Positions 10,335-20,230 of a stretch of DNA of 64,000 nucleotides are shown piece after piece. The translations under genes and the position numbers were made by a program. The stretch is from Bufo bufo (Eukaryota > Chordata > Amphibia > Anura > Bufonidae): assembly GCF_905171765.1 (NCBI RefSeq), contig NC_053389.1:214154624-214218623 (forward strand). Reading direction: 5' to 3'. The stretch's first letter is position 1, and each line of letters begins with the position of its first letter. A model generated the notes under the pieces. That model was not told the origin of the DNA and ran no database searches. It saw only the letters and a program-made list of their open reading frames with translations.

Positions 10335-11006
10335 ATGAGGAAAACATCTAATAAGGGACGCGGACGCGGACGTGGACATGGTCGTGGTGGTGTTAGTGGA
10401 CCCTCTGGTGCTGGGAGAGGACGTGGCCGTTCTGCCACAGCCACACGTCCTAGTGAACCAACTACCTCAGGTCCCAGTAGCCAGCAGAATTTACAGCGAT
10501 ATTTGGTGGGGCCCAATGCCGTTCTAAGGATGGTAAGGCCTGAGCAGGTACAGGCATTAGTCAATTGGGTGGCCGACAGTGGATCCAGCACGTTCACATT
10601 ATCTCCCACCCAGTCTTCTGCAGAAAGCGCACAGATGGCGCATGAAAACCAAGCCCATCGGTCTGTCACATCACCCCCATGCATATCAGGGAAACTGTCT
10701 GAGCCTCAAGTTATGCAGCAGTCTCTTATGCTGTTTGAAGACTCTGCTGCCAGGGTTTCCCAAGGGCATCCACCTAGCCCTTCCCCAGGGGTGGAAGAGA
10801 TAGAATGCACTAACGCACAACCACTTATTTTTCCTGATGATGAGGACATGGGAATACCACCTCAGCACGTCTCTGATGATGACGAAACACAGGTGCCAAC
10901 TGCTGCGTCTTTCTGCAGTGTGCAGACTGAACAGGAGGTCAGGGATCAAGACTGGGTGGAAGACGATGCAGGGGACGATGAGGTCCTAGACCCACACATG
11001 GAATGA
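10335..11006 (+). CDS. hAT-1 transposase segment 1: N-terminal region of unknown fold
   Basis: 223 codons. Residues 1-35 are Arg/Gly-rich (RGRGRGHGRGG, GRGRGR), resembling RGG-type nucleic-acid-binding tails. Residues about 48-95 form a conserved block (RYLVGPN, MVRPEQVQALVNWVADS, FTLSPTQS). After that come QVMQQSLMLFEDSAARVS and an acidic tail (VEDDAGDDEVLD). The same order is kept in hAT-2 at 16452. The stop arises because copy 1 has one base more than hAT-2 around 10993-10999; in hAT-2 the frame runs on toward the BED finger. So this is most likely the N-terminal third of the transposase rather than a separate gene. I recognise no known domain. Confidence 0.75.
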   Translation: MRKTSNKGRGRGRGHGRGGVSGPSGAGRGRGRSATATRPSEPTTSGPSSQQNLQRYLVGPNAVLRMVRPEQVQALVNWVADSGSSTFTLSPTQSSAESAQMAHENQAHRSVTSPPCISGKLSEPQVMQQSLMLFEDSAARVSQGHPPSPSPGVEEIECTNAQPLIFPDDEDMGIPPQHVSDDDETQVPTAASFCSVQTEQEVRDQDWVEDDAGDDEVLDPHME

Positions 11007-11046
11007 AGGTCGTGCCACTGACTTTCAGAGTTCGGAGGATGAGGCA

Positions 11047-12099
11047 GTGGTGAGACCGAGCCAACAGCGTAGCAAAAGAGGGAGCAGTGGGCAAAATCAG
11101 AACACCCGTCGCCAAGAGACTCCGCCTGCTACTGACCGCCGCCATCTGGGACCGAGCACCCCAAAGGCAGCTTCAAGGAGTTCCCTGGCATGGCACTTCT
11201 TCAAACAATGTGCTGACGACAAGACCCGAGTGGTTTGCACGCTGTGCCATCAGAGCCTGAAGCGAGGCATTAACGTTCTGAACCTTAGCACAACCTGCAT
11301 GACCAGGCACCTGCATGCAAAGCATGAACTGCAGTGGAGTAAACACCTTAAAAACAAGGAACTCACTCAGGCTCCCCCTGCTACCTCTTCTGCTGCTGCC
11401 GCCGCCTCGGCCTCTTCTGCTGCGGCCGCCGCCTCGCCCTCTTCCTCCGCCTCTGGAGGTACGTTGGCACCTGCCGCCCAGCAAACATGGGATGTACCAC
11501 CAACACCACCACCTGCGTCACCAAGCATCTCAACCATGTCACACGGCAGCGTTCAGCTCTCCATCTCACAAACATTTGAGAGAAAGCGTAAATTCCCACC
11601 TAGCCACCCTCGATCCCTGGCCCTGAATGCCAGCATTTCTAAAATACTGGCCTATGAAATGCTGTCATTTAGGCTGGTGGACACACACAGCTTCAAACAG
11701 CTCATGTCGCTTGCTGTCCCACAGTATGTTGTTCCCAGCCGGCACTACTTCTCCAAGAGAGCCGTGCCCTCCCTGCACAAACAAGTGTCCGAAAAAATCA
11801 AGTGTGCACTGCGCAACGCCATCTGTGGCAAGGTCCACCTAACCACAGATACGTGGACCAGTAAGCACGGCCAGGGACGCTATATCTCCCTAACTGCACA
11901 CTGGGTAAATGTAGTGGCGGCTGGGCCCCAGGCGGAGAGCTGTTTTGGCGCACGTCCTTCTGCCGCCAAGGATCGCAGGGCAACATTCTTTGCCTTCTGT
12001 CTCCTCCTCCTCCTACTCAGCTTCCTCCTCCTCTTCTTCCATCTGCTCATCCAGTCAGCCACACACCTTCACCACCAACTTCAGCACAGCCCGGGGTAA
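11047..12099 (+). CDS. hAT-1 transposase segment 2: BED zinc finger and start of catalytic domain
   Basis: The first in-frame Met is at 11047, but the true protein probably enters from segment 1. A BED-type zinc finger occupies residues about 46-97 (W49, C64, C67, H88, H93), with RHLHAKH at its end. Residues about 100-150 are Ala/Ser/Pro-rich. The first catalytic Asp is D268 in TTDTWTSKHGQ, the usual hAT DTW motif. Homology to hAT-2 ends about residue 299 (near 11945), where a one-base shift moves the true frame to segment 3; the last 50 residues (leucine-rich) are out-of-frame read-through. Confidence 0.82.
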   Translation: MVRPSQQRSKRGSSGQNQNTRRQETPPATDRRHLGPSTPKAASRSSLAWHFFKQCADDKTRVVCTLCHQSLKRGINVLNLSTTCMTRHLHAKHELQWSKHLKNKELTQAPPATSSAAAAASASSAAAAASPSSSASGGTLAPAAQQTWDVPPTPPPASPSISTMSHGSVQLSISQTFERKRKFPPSHPRSLALNASISKILAYEMLSFRLVDTHSFKQLMSLAVPQYVVPSRHYFSKRAVPSLHKQVSEKIKCALRNAICGKVHLTTDTWTSKHGQGRYISLTAHWVNVVAAGPQAESCFGARPSAAKDRRATFFAFCLLLLLLSFLLLFFHLLIQSATHLHHQLQHSPG

Positions 12100-13771
12100 A
12101 CGTCAGCAGGCCGTTCTGAAACTCATATGTTTGGGGGACAGGCCCCACACCGCACAGGAGTTGTGGCGGGGTATAGAACAACAGACCGACGAGTGGTTGC
12201 TGCCGGTGAGCCTCAAGCCCGGCCTGGTGGTGTGCGATAATGGGCGAAATCTCGTTGCAGCTCTGGGACTAGCCGGTTTGACGCACATCCCTTGCCTGGC
12301 ACATGTGCTGAATTTGGTGGTGCAGAAGTTCATTCGCAACTACCCCGACATGTCAGAGCTGCTTCATAAAGTGCGGGCCGTCTGTTCGCGCTTCCGGCGT
12401 TTACACCCTGCCGCTGCTCGCCTGTCTGTGCTACAGCGTAACTTCGGCCTTCCCGCTCACCGCCTCATATGCGACGTGCCCACCAGGTGGAACTCCACCT
12501 TGCATATGCTGGACAGACTGTGCGAGCAGCAGCAGGCCATAGTGGAGTTTCAGCTGCAGCACGCACGGGTCAGTCGCACTGCGGATCAGACCCACTTCAC
12601 CACCAATGACTGGGCCTCCATGCGAGACCTGTGTGCCCTGTTGCGCTGTTTCGAGTACTCCACCAACATGGCCAGTGGCGATGAAGCCGTTATCAGCGTT
12701 ACAATACCACTTCTATGTCTCCTTGAGAAAACACTTAGGGCGATGATGGAAGAGGAGGTGGCCCAGGAGGAAGAGGAGGAAGAGGGGTCATTTTTAGCAC
12801 TTTCACGCCAGTCTCTTCGAAGTGACTCAGAGGGAGGTTTTTTGCAACACCAGAGGCCAGGTACAAATGTGGCCAGACAGGGCCCACTACTGGAGGACGA
12901 GGAGGACGAGGATAAGGAGGAGGTGGAGAAGGATGAGTATGAAGCATGTTCACAGCGGGGTGGCACCCAACGCAGCTCGGGCCCATCACTGGTGCGTGGC
13001 TGGAGGGAAACACAGGACGATGACGATACGCCTCCCACAGAGGACAGCTTGTCCATACCTCTGGGCAGCCTGGCACACATGAGCGACTACATGCTGCAGT
13101 GCCTGCGCAATGACAGCAGAGTTGCCCACATTTTAACGTGTGCGGACTACTGGGTTGCCACCCTGCTGGATCCCCGTTACAAAGACAATGTGCCCACCTT
13201 ACTTCCTACACTGGAGCGTGATAGGAAGATGCACGAGTACAAGCGCACGTTGGTAGACGCGCTACTGAGAGCATTCCCAAATGTCACAGGGGAACCAGTG
13301 GAAGCCCAAGGCGAAGGCAGAGGAGGAGGAAGAGGTCGCCAACGCAGCTGTGTCACGGCCAGCTCCTCTGAGGGCAGGGTTAGCATGGCAGAGATGTGGA
13401 AAAGTTTTGTCACCACGCCACAGCTAACTGCACCACCACCTGATACGGAACGTGTTAGCAGGAGGCAACATTTCACTAACATGGTGGAACAGTACCTGTG
13501 CACACCCCTCCACGTACTGACTGAGGGTTCGGCCCCATTCAACTTCTGGGTCTCCAAATTGTCCATGTGGCCAGAGCTAGCCTTTTATGCCTTGGAGGTG
13601 CTGGCCTGCCCGGCGGCCAGCGTTTTGTCTGAACGTGTATTCAGCACGGCAGGGGGCGTCATTACAGACAAACGCAGCCGCCTGTCTACAGCCAATGTGG
13701 ACAAGCTGACGTTCATAAAAATGAACCAGGCATGGATCCCACAGGACCTGTCCATCCCTTGTGCAGATTAG
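11945..13771 (+). CDS. hAT-1 transposase segment 3: catalytic core and hATC dimerisation domain
   Basis: 608 codons. The second catalytic Asp is D98 in VVCDNGRN, followed by the hAT Cys/His pair PCLAHVLNL. The RW block (DVPTRWNST) lies near residue 180. A helical insertion domain follows, with acidic runs (EEEEEE and EDEEDEDKEE) around residues 270-335. The third catalytic residue is E563 in SVLSERVFSTAGG, within the C-terminal dimerisation segment that ends KMNQAWIPQDLS. The whole segment is uninterrupted, so the core is well preserved despite the upstream frameshifts. The Met at 11945 is simply the first in this frame and not a likely natural start. Confidence 0.88.
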   Translation: MAHVLLPPRIAGQHSLPSVSSSSYSASSSSSSICSSSQPHTFTTNFSTARGKRQQAVLKLICLGDRPHTAQELWRGIEQQTDEWLLPVSLKPGLVVCDNGRNLVAALGLAGLTHIPCLAHVLNLVVQKFIRNYPDMSELLHKVRAVCSRFRRLHPAAARLSVLQRNFGLPAHRLICDVPTRWNSTLHMLDRLCEQQQAIVEFQLQHARVSRTADQTHFTTNDWASMRDLCALLRCFEYSTNMASGDEAVISVTIPLLCLLEKTLRAMMEEEVAQEEEEEEGSFLALSRQSLRSDSEGGFLQHQRPGTNVARQGPLLEDEEDEDKEEVEKDEYEACSQRGGTQRSSGPSLVRGWRETQDDDDTPPTEDSLSIPLGSLAHMSDYMLQCLRNDSRVAHILTCADYWVATLLDPRYKDNVPTLLPTLERDRKMHEYKRTLVDALLRAFPNVTGEPVEAQGEGRGGGRGRQRSCVTASSSEGRVSMAEMWKSFVTTPQLTAPPPDTERVSRRQHFTNMVEQYLCTPLHVLTEGSAPFNFWVSKLSMWPELAFYALEVLACPAASVLSERVFSTAGGVITDKRSRLSTANVDKLTFIKMNQAWIPQDLSIPCAD

Positions 13772-13885
13772 ATATTAACTACCTCCCCTTAACAATATAT
13801 TATTCTACTCCAGGGCACTTCCTCATTCAATACTATTTTTATTTTCATTTTACCATTATATTGCGGGGCAACCCAAAGTTGAATG

Positions 13886-15960
13886 AACCTCTCCTCTGTC
13901 TGGGTGCCGGGGCCTAAATGTGTGACAGTGGCCTGTTCCCGTGGTGGGTGACGTGAAGCCTAATTCTCTGCTATGACATGAAGACAGATTCTGTGCTGAC
14001 ATAAGGCCAGATTCTCTGTTACGGGACCTCTCTCCTCTGCCTGGGCCTAAATATGTGACAGTGGCCTGTTCCAGTGGTGGGTGACGTGAAGCCTGATTCT
14101 TTGCTATGATATGAAGACAAATTCTGTGCTGACATAAGGCCAGATTCTCTGTTACGGGACCTCTCTCCTCTGCCTGGGTGCCTGGGCCTAAATATGTGAC
14201 AGTGGCCTGTTCCAGTGGTGGGTGACATGAAGCCTGATTCTTTGCTATGACATGAAGACTGATTCTACGCTGACATAAGGCCAGATTCTCTGTTACGGGA
14301 CCTCTCTCCTCTGTCTGGGTGCCGGGGCCTAAATATGTGACAGTGGCCTGTTCCAGTGGTGGGTGACGTGAAGCCTGATTCTCTGCTATGACATGAAGAC
14401 AGATTCTGCGCTGACATAAGGCTATATTCTCTGTTACGGGACCTCTCTCCTCTGTCTGGGTGCCGGGGCCTAAATATGTGACAGTGGCCTGTTCCAGTGG
14501 TGGGTGACGTGAAGCCTGATTCTCTGCTATGACATGAAGACAGATTCTGCGCTGACATAAGGCTATATTCTCTGTTACGGGACCTCTCTCCTCTGCCTGG
14601 GTGCCTGGGCCTAAATATGTGACAGTGGCCTGTTCCAGTGGTGGGTGACGTGAAGCCTGATTCTCTGCTATGACATGAAGACTGATTCTGCGCTGACATA
14701 AGGCCAGATTCTCTGTTACGGGACCTCTCTCCTCTGCCTGGGTGCCTGGGCCTAAATATGTGACAGTGGCCTGTTCCAGTGGTGGGTGACGTGAAGCCTG
14801 ATTCTCTGCTATGACATGAAGACTGATTCTGCGCTGACATAAGGCCAGATTCTCTGTTACGGGACCTCTCTCCTCTGCCTGGGTGCCTGGGCCTAAATAT
14901 GTGACAGTGGCCTGTTCCAGTGGTGGGTGACGTGAAGCCTGATTCTCTGCTATGACATGAAGACTGATTCTGCGCTGACATAAGGCCAGATTCTCTGTTA
15001 CGGGACCTCTCTCCTCTGCCTGGGTGCCTAGGCCTAAATATGTGACAGTGGCCTGTTCCAGTGGTGGGTGACGTGAAGCCTGATTCTCTGCTATGACATG
15101 AAGACAGATTCTGTGCTGACATAAGGCCAGATTCTCTGTTACGGGACCTCTCTCCTCTGCCTGGGTGCCGGGGCCTAAATATGTGACAGTGGCCTGTTCC
15201 AGTGGTGGGTGACGTGAAGCCTGATTCTCTGCTATGACATTAAGACTGATTCTGCGCTGACATAAGGCCAGATTCTCTGTTACGGGACCTCTCTCCTCTG
15301 CCTGGGTGCCTGGGCCTAAATATGTGACAGTGGCCTGTTCCAGTGGTGGGTGACGTGAAGCCTGATTCTCTGCTATGACATGAAGACTGATTCTGCGCTA
15401 ACATAATGCCAGATTCTCTGTTACGGGACCTCTCTCCTTTGCCTGGGTGCCTGGGCCTAAATATGTGACAGTGGCCTGTTCCAGTGGTGGGTGACGTGAA
15501 GCCTGATTCTCTGCTATGACATGAAGACTGATTCTGCGCTGACATAAGGCCAGATTCTCTGTTACGGGACCTCTCTCCTCTGTCTGGGTGCCGGGGCCTA
15601 AATATGTGACAGTAGCCTGTTCCAGTGGTGGGTGACGTAAAGCCTGATTCTCTGCTATGACATGAAGACTGATTCTGTGCTGACATAAGGCCAGATTCTC
15701 TGTTACGGGACTTCTCTCCTCTGTCTGGGTGCAGGGGCCTAAATATGTGACAGGGCCTGTTCCAGTGGTGGGTGACGTGAAGCCTGATTCTCTGCTATGA
15801 CATGAAGACTGATTCTGCGCTGACATGAAGCCAGATTCTCTGCTATGGCATGAAGAGACTGATTCTCTGCTGACATGAAGCCAGATTCTTTGCTATGGCA
15901 TGAAGAGACTGATTCTCTGCTGACGTGAAGCCAGATTCTCTGCTATGGGACCTCTATCCA
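13886..15960. repeat. 141-bp minisatellite, about 14 units, with a short-unit tail
   Basis: The marker GTTACGGG recurs at 14018, 14151, 14292, 14433, 14574, 14715 and so on to 15702, with eleven consecutive spacings of exactly 141 bases (the first is 133). Units contain GGGCCTAAATATGTGACAG, GTGGTGGGTGACGTGAAGCC and a ATTCTCTGCTATGACATGAA block. From 15830 the array decays into a 50-60-bp unit. As 141 equals 47 codons, long minus-strand frames appear across it. It sits directly after the transposase stop, as does the shorter 92-bp array in the first hAT-A copy. Confidence 0.95.
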
Positions 15961-16244
15961 ATTGATATTGGTTAATTTTTATTTTTTTAATTTTTATTTT
16001 AATTCATTTCCCTATCCACATTTGTTTGCAGGGGATTTACCTACATGTTGCTGCCTTTTGCAGCCCTCTAGCTCTTTCCTGGGCTGTTTTACAGCCTTTT
16101 TAGTGCCGAAAAGTTCGGGTCCCCATTGACTTCAATGGGGTTCGGGACGAAGTTCGGGTCGGGTTCGGATCCCGAACCCGAACATTTCCGGGAAGTTCGG
16201 CCGAACTTCTCGAACTCGAACATCCAGGTGTTCGCTCAACTCTA
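15961..16244. other. hAT-1 3' untranslated and terminal region
   Basis: Same text as the end of the first hAT-A copy (CTATCCACATTTGTTTGCAG, CCCTCTAG, AAAGTTCGGGTCCCCATTGA). Multiple GTTCGGG/CCCGAAC motifs in both orientations can fold into hairpins and are probable subterminal transposase-binding repeats (inference). Confidence 0.75.
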
Positions 16245-16252
16245 ATTGTGAC
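16245..16252. repeat. Right target-site duplication of hAT-1
   Basis: ATTGTGAC, identical to 8747-8754. Confidence 0.93.
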
Positions 16253-16451
16253 ATCACAGCATTATGTTGGTAAGCATGTATGGACAGCAGAGAAACAGTA
16301 ATTCCTATCACACTACCTAACACCCTGCACTGGAACCTATGAGCTGCACTAAATCACTATCTAACCTACACTGACTATACCTGCATTACATACATGACAG
16401 GGAAATTAATATAGATAATCTGTCTGTTAGTTCGGTGGGTGACCTCAAAGA

Positions 16452-18289
16452 ATGAGGAGAGCATCAAATAAGGGACATGGCCCTGGTCATGGTGCTGCTG
16501 GTGTTGGTGGAGCTCTTGTTGCGGGGACAGGACATGGTCGACCTCTGCCAGCTACACACCCAAATGAAACACCTTCCTCAGGTGCACGTAGGCGACAGAA
16601 CGTTCAGCGTTATTTTGTAGGCCTGAATACTGGTGTACAAATGGTGAGGCCAGAACAAGTTGAGGGTGTAGTAGATTGGGTGGCTGACAGTGCCTCCAGT
16701 TCCTTCACATTGTCTCCCACCCGGTCCCCTGCTGAAAGCGCAGAATTGGCACCTGCAGCCCATGGGCATCTGTATTTCACCTCACCCCCTTGCAAATCAG
16801 CCAAGCAGTCTGAGACCCAAGTCATGCAGCAGTCTCTTAGGCTTTTTGATGACTTTGCTTGCAGGGTTTCCGTGGGCCATCCACATAGCCCTGCCCCAGA
16901 AGTGGAAGAGATTGAGTGCACCGATACCCAACCACTTATGTTCCAGGATGTGGACATGGGTGGCCGCAGCATGTCTCTGATGATGACGAAACATAGTTCC
17001 CAACGTCTGTGGCTTTCTGCAGTGTGCAGACCAGCAAGGAGGGCAGGGGTGAAGAGTGGGTGGAAGATGATGTGGAGGATGATGAGGTCCTAGACCCCAC
17101 ATGGAATCAAGGTCATGCGAGTGATGTGTGCAGTTCAGAGGAAGAGGTGGTCACACAGCGCCAGCTGCACAGCAAAAGAGGGAGCATGGTGCAAAAGCAG
17201 AGTGGCAGTCCTCTAGCCAGTATGCACCCAGGGACTGAGCACACCACAGCCAGTTCTAAGGAGTTCCCTGGCTGGCACATCTTCAGACAATGTGCTGATG
17301 ACGTAAGTGGTTTGCATGCTGTGCAATCTGAGCATGAAGTGAGGCATAAATGTTCTAAACCTTAGCACCACCTGCATGACCAGGCAAAGCACGAGCTGCA
17401 GTGGAGTAAACACCTCAAAAACCACAAAAGATCTCAGGCTCCTTCTGCTCACTCTTCTGTTGCAGTCTCGGCCTCTTCCTCCCCCTCTGCAGTGACAGTG
17501 GCACCAGCCACCCCGCAAACAAAGGATGTGGAAGCAACGCCACCACCTCCGTCGCCGTCACCAAGCATCTCCACACTGTCCATCTCCCAAACACTGGAGA
17601 GAAAGAGGAAGCACCCCCCTACCCACCTGTTATCCCTGGCCTTGAAAATTCCTGGCCTTTGAAATGCTGTCATTCCTTCTGGTGGAGACTGAGACTTTTA
17701 AAAACCTTTTGGTGGTGGCTGTCCCACAGTACGTTGTTCCCAGCCGCCACTACTTTTCCAGGCGAGCTATTCCTGCCCCGCACAACCAAGTGGCGGACAA
17801 AATCAGGTGTGCACTGCGCAACGCCATCTGTGGCAAGGTCCACATAAGTACCGATATGTGGACCAGTAAGCACGGACAGGGACGTTATATTTCCTTAACT
17901 GCACACTGGGTAAATGCAGTGACGTCTGGGCCTTAGGCGTATAGAAGTTTGGCGAATGTCCTTCCGCCACCGATGATTTCAGGACGTTTCTCTTTGCCTC
18001 CTGTTGCCTCCTCCTCCTACTCTGTTTCCTCCTCTACCACCTCTTCATCCGGTCAGCGTAGCACCTTCACCACCAACTTCAGCACAGCCAGGGGGAAACG
18101 ACAGCAGGCTGTTTTGAAACTCATCTGTTTGGGGGAAAAACCCCACACCACGCAGGAGCTGTGGACGGGCATGGAACAACAGACCGATGAGTGGTTGGTG
18201 CCACTGAGCCTCAAGCGCGGCCTGGTGGTGTGCGATAACAGGCGAAATCTCGTAGCAGCTCTGGGCCTAGCCGGTTCGACGCACATCCA
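16452..18289 (+). pseudogene. hAT-2 transposase remnant
   Basis: Starts MRRASNKGHGPGHG. The N-terminal region matches hAT-1 segment 1 (YFVGLN, MVRPEQVEGVVDWVADS, TLSPTRS, QVMQQSLRLFDDF). A small deletion near 16975 changes frame. From 17009 one frame carries the acidic tail continuously into KEFPGWHIFRQCADD, that is, from the N-terminal region to the first BED finger residues. The BED finger is then damaged near 17310-17390. The DTW-equivalent is STDMWTSKHGQ near 17850, in frame with LVVCDNRRN near 18230 except for one stop at 17934-17936. Rex1 cuts it at 18290 just after the second Asp region. Confidence 0.85.
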
Positions 18290-19380
18290 TAGTAACATAG
18301 TAACATACTATATAAGGCCGAAAAAAAGACATTTGTCCATCCAGTTCAGCCTGTTATCCTGCAAGTTGATCCAGAGGAAGGCAAAAAAAAATCTGTGAGG
18401 TACAAGCAAATTTTCCCCACTTAAGGGGGAAAGAATTCCTTCCCGACTCCAATCAGGCAATCAGAATAACTCCCTGTATCAACGAGCCCTCTCTAGTAGC
18501 TATAGCAAGTAATATTATTACTCTCCAGAAATTCATCCAAGCCCCTCTTAAATTATTTTATTGTACTTACCATCACCACCTCCTCAGGCAGAGAGTTCCA
18601 TAGTCTCACTGCTCTTACCGTAAATAATCCTTTTCTATGTTTGTGTACAAACCTTCTTTCCTCCAGACGCAAAGGGTGTCCCTTCGTCACAGTCCTGGGG
18701 ATAAATAAGTGATGGGAGAAATCTCTGTTCTGTCCCCTGATATAGTTATACATAGTAATTAGATCTCCCCTAAGTCGTCTTTTTTCAAAAGTGAATAACC
18801 CTAATGTTGATAATCTTTTAGGGTATTGTAGTTGCCCCATTCCAGTTATTACTTTAGTTGCCCTCCTCTGAACCCTCTTCAGCTCTGCTTTGTCTGCCTT
18901 GTTCACAGGAGCCCAGAACTGTACACAGTACTCCATGTGTGGTCTGACTAGTGATTTGTAAAGTGGTAGGACTATGTTCTCATCACGAGCATCTATGCCC
19001 CTTTTGATGCAACCCATTATCTTATTGGCCTTGGCAGCAGCTGCCTGAAACTGGTTTTTACTGCTTAGTTTGCTGTTTATTAAAATTTCTAGGTCCTTTT
19101 CGATGTCAGTGTTACCGAGTGTTTTACCATTTAGTATGTATGGGTGATTTGCATTATTCCTTCCCATGTGCATAACCTTACATTTGTCAGTGTTAAACCT
19201 CATCTGCCACTGCCCATGCCCAAGCCTCTAATCTATCCAGATCCATCTGTCGCAGTGTATTGTCCTCTTCAGTGTTAATTACTTTACACAGTTTAGTGTC
19301 ATTTGCAAAAATGTATATTTTACTGTTCAAGCCTTCTTCAAGATCATTAATAAATATATTGAAGATAATAGGGACCAATA
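18290..19380 (-). mobile_element. Rex1/CR1-like LINE, 3' half, minus strand (runs into gap)
   Basis: The element's 3' end is the TAACATAG-repeat tail (CATAGTAACATAGTAACATA at 18289), followed inward by its 3' UTR and the reverse transcriptase C-terminal half. It inserted in the hAT-2 transposase. The 5' side enters the N gap. Confidence 0.88.
18553..19378 (-). pseudogene. Rex1-like reverse transcriptase, C-terminal part
   Basis: Reading 5' to 3' on the minus strand: the IIFNIFINDLEEGL block, then the catalytic box as IFANDTKL (19301-19303 codes Asn where the family has FADD, so one catalytic Asp is lost). A frame change lies near 19200, then MRFNTDKCKVMHMGRNN, the thumb region and the C-terminal RLWNSLPEEVV block. 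The family uses target-primed reverse transcription. With the altered active site and frame change this copy is dead. Confidence 0.9.
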
Positions 19381-19580
19381 NNNNNNNNNNNNNNNNNNNN
19401 NNNNNNNNNNNNNNNNNNNNNNNNNNNNNNNNNNNNNNNNNNNNNNNNNNNNNNNNNNNNNNNNNNNNNNNNNNNNNNNNNNNNNNNNNNNNNNNNNNNN
19501 NNNNNNNNNNNNNNNNNNNNNNNNNNNNNNNNNNNNNNNNNNNNNNNNNNNNNNNNNNNNNNNNNNNNNNNNNNNNNNNN
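19381..19580. other. Assembly gap (200 N)
   Basis: Exactly 200 undetermined bases; the round length suggests a gap of unknown size. Rex1 sequence abuts it on the left and unrelated sequence on the right, so the flanks may not be true neighbours. Confidence 0.99.
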
Positions 19581-19770
19581 CATCATCCTGCTCCTTCTCT
19601 GGTGGCCCGGATCTGCCAGTCTTCCACAGCTTCTTTATGGTGGGCCCAGCCACTGCAGTCATTTGGTTTGTCTTCCCCAGTAGGCTGTGGCAAGTTGTTG
19701 ATGACAAGGCCTCTTACCTCTACTCATAGGGCGCATGCTCCCTCCAGCTCTAAAAGAGCCAGTGTGCATG
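19581..19770. other. Unassigned sequence right of gap
   Basis: No recognised repeat or gene in about 190 bases. Confidence 0.5.
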
Positions 19771-19778
19771 CCCCTTAT

Positions 19779-20222
19779 TAGAGATGAGCGATTCGAATCC
19801 CACAAAGTGGAATTCAATCCTAATTTCAGGATAAATTTGATTCACCTAGAAGCCGATTTAACCTGAAATAGTATAAAAAACAAAAAAATTCAAACTTGCC
19901 TCCTCCATTTGCTCGCGACGTCATACATCACCACACCAGCCGGCCTGATAACTTAGCCTGGCGCCGCACAGGATTTCGGCCGAGATCTTCAAACACAATG
20001 CCCTGTCGTGAGCAAATGGAGGGGGGTAAGTTTGATAAAAAAATAAAATAAATTATTGTTAATTTTACACTCATTCCGCGATGATGGTGTCGGCGCTATC
20101 TCCCTGTCATTGCACCCACTACTTGTGGGCTTCATGATGAAGTAATTTGTCACCAACCAAATTTCTTTGTGAAATTCGGCGAATCAGCCTAATCAAACTT
20201 TTAAGAGATTCACTCATCTCTA
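19779..20222. mobile_element. Nonautonomous hAT (TAGAGATGAGCGATTCG end), 444 bp
   Basis: The left end TAGAGATGAGCGATTCGAAT and the right end ATTCACTCATCTCTA are imperfect inverted repeats. Flanks CCCCTTAT (19771-19778) and CCCCTAAT (20223-20230) are an 8-bp target copy with one mismatch. Noncoding interior. Confidence 0.85.
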
Positions 20223-20230
20223 CCCCTAAT

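Larger units (their letters stand above)
8755..16244 (+). mobile_element. hAT-1, complete 7490-bp hAT-A element
   Basis: The ends TAGGGATGAGCGAAC (left) and GTTCGCTCAACTCTA (right) form imperfect inverted repeats, and a perfect 8-bp target duplication ATTGTGAC flanks them (8747-8754, 16245-16252). This length and structure are diagnostic of hAT. Contents in order: a 5' region with CCCGAAC palindromic motifs and a TATA box, a 78-bp array, a 295-bp array, a transposase gene in three frame segments (10335-13771), a 141-bp array and a terminal hairpin region. It is unusually long for hAT (commonly 2.5-5 kb), owing to the arrays. The transposase is broken by two single-base frameshifts. Confidence 0.93.
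8549..18289 (+). mobile_element. hAT-2, decayed element split by hAT-1 and bounded by a Rex1 insertion
   Basis: The left end TAGTGATGAGCGGCATAGG begins at 8549. The sequence runs to 8754, is interrupted by hAT-1 (8755-16244), and resumes after the duplicated ATTGTGAC at 16253. It then leads through about 200 noncoding bases into a transposase gene homologous to that of hAT-1 (16452-18289). At 18290 it stops abruptly at a Rex1 3' end. That the two halves belong to one element is inferred from the target duplication and from the order of parts; the right end was not found, possibly because of the assembly gap. Confidence 0.65.

Noticed and set aside
10229..10684. 151-codon minus-strand frame
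   Set aside because: Antisense shadow of the Arg/Gly-rich N-terminal region; Pro/Arg-rich composition mirrors the GC-rich sense strand.
12586..13080. 164-codon Ser-rich minus-strand frame
   Set aside because: Antisense of the acidic GAG/GAA runs in the hAT transposase.
14265..15122. 285-codon minus-strand frame with perfect 47-residue repeats (and similar frames at 14019-14228, 15240-15826)
   Set aside because: The 141-bp minisatellite unit is a multiple of three, so one stop-free frame stays open through all units. It lies after the transposase stop, on the opposite strand, with no domain and no start context.
13886..15830. CRISPR-like array of regular direct repeats
   Set aside because: Units are contiguous 141-bp tandem copies without unique spacers, in a eukaryotic hAT element; no cas genes are present.
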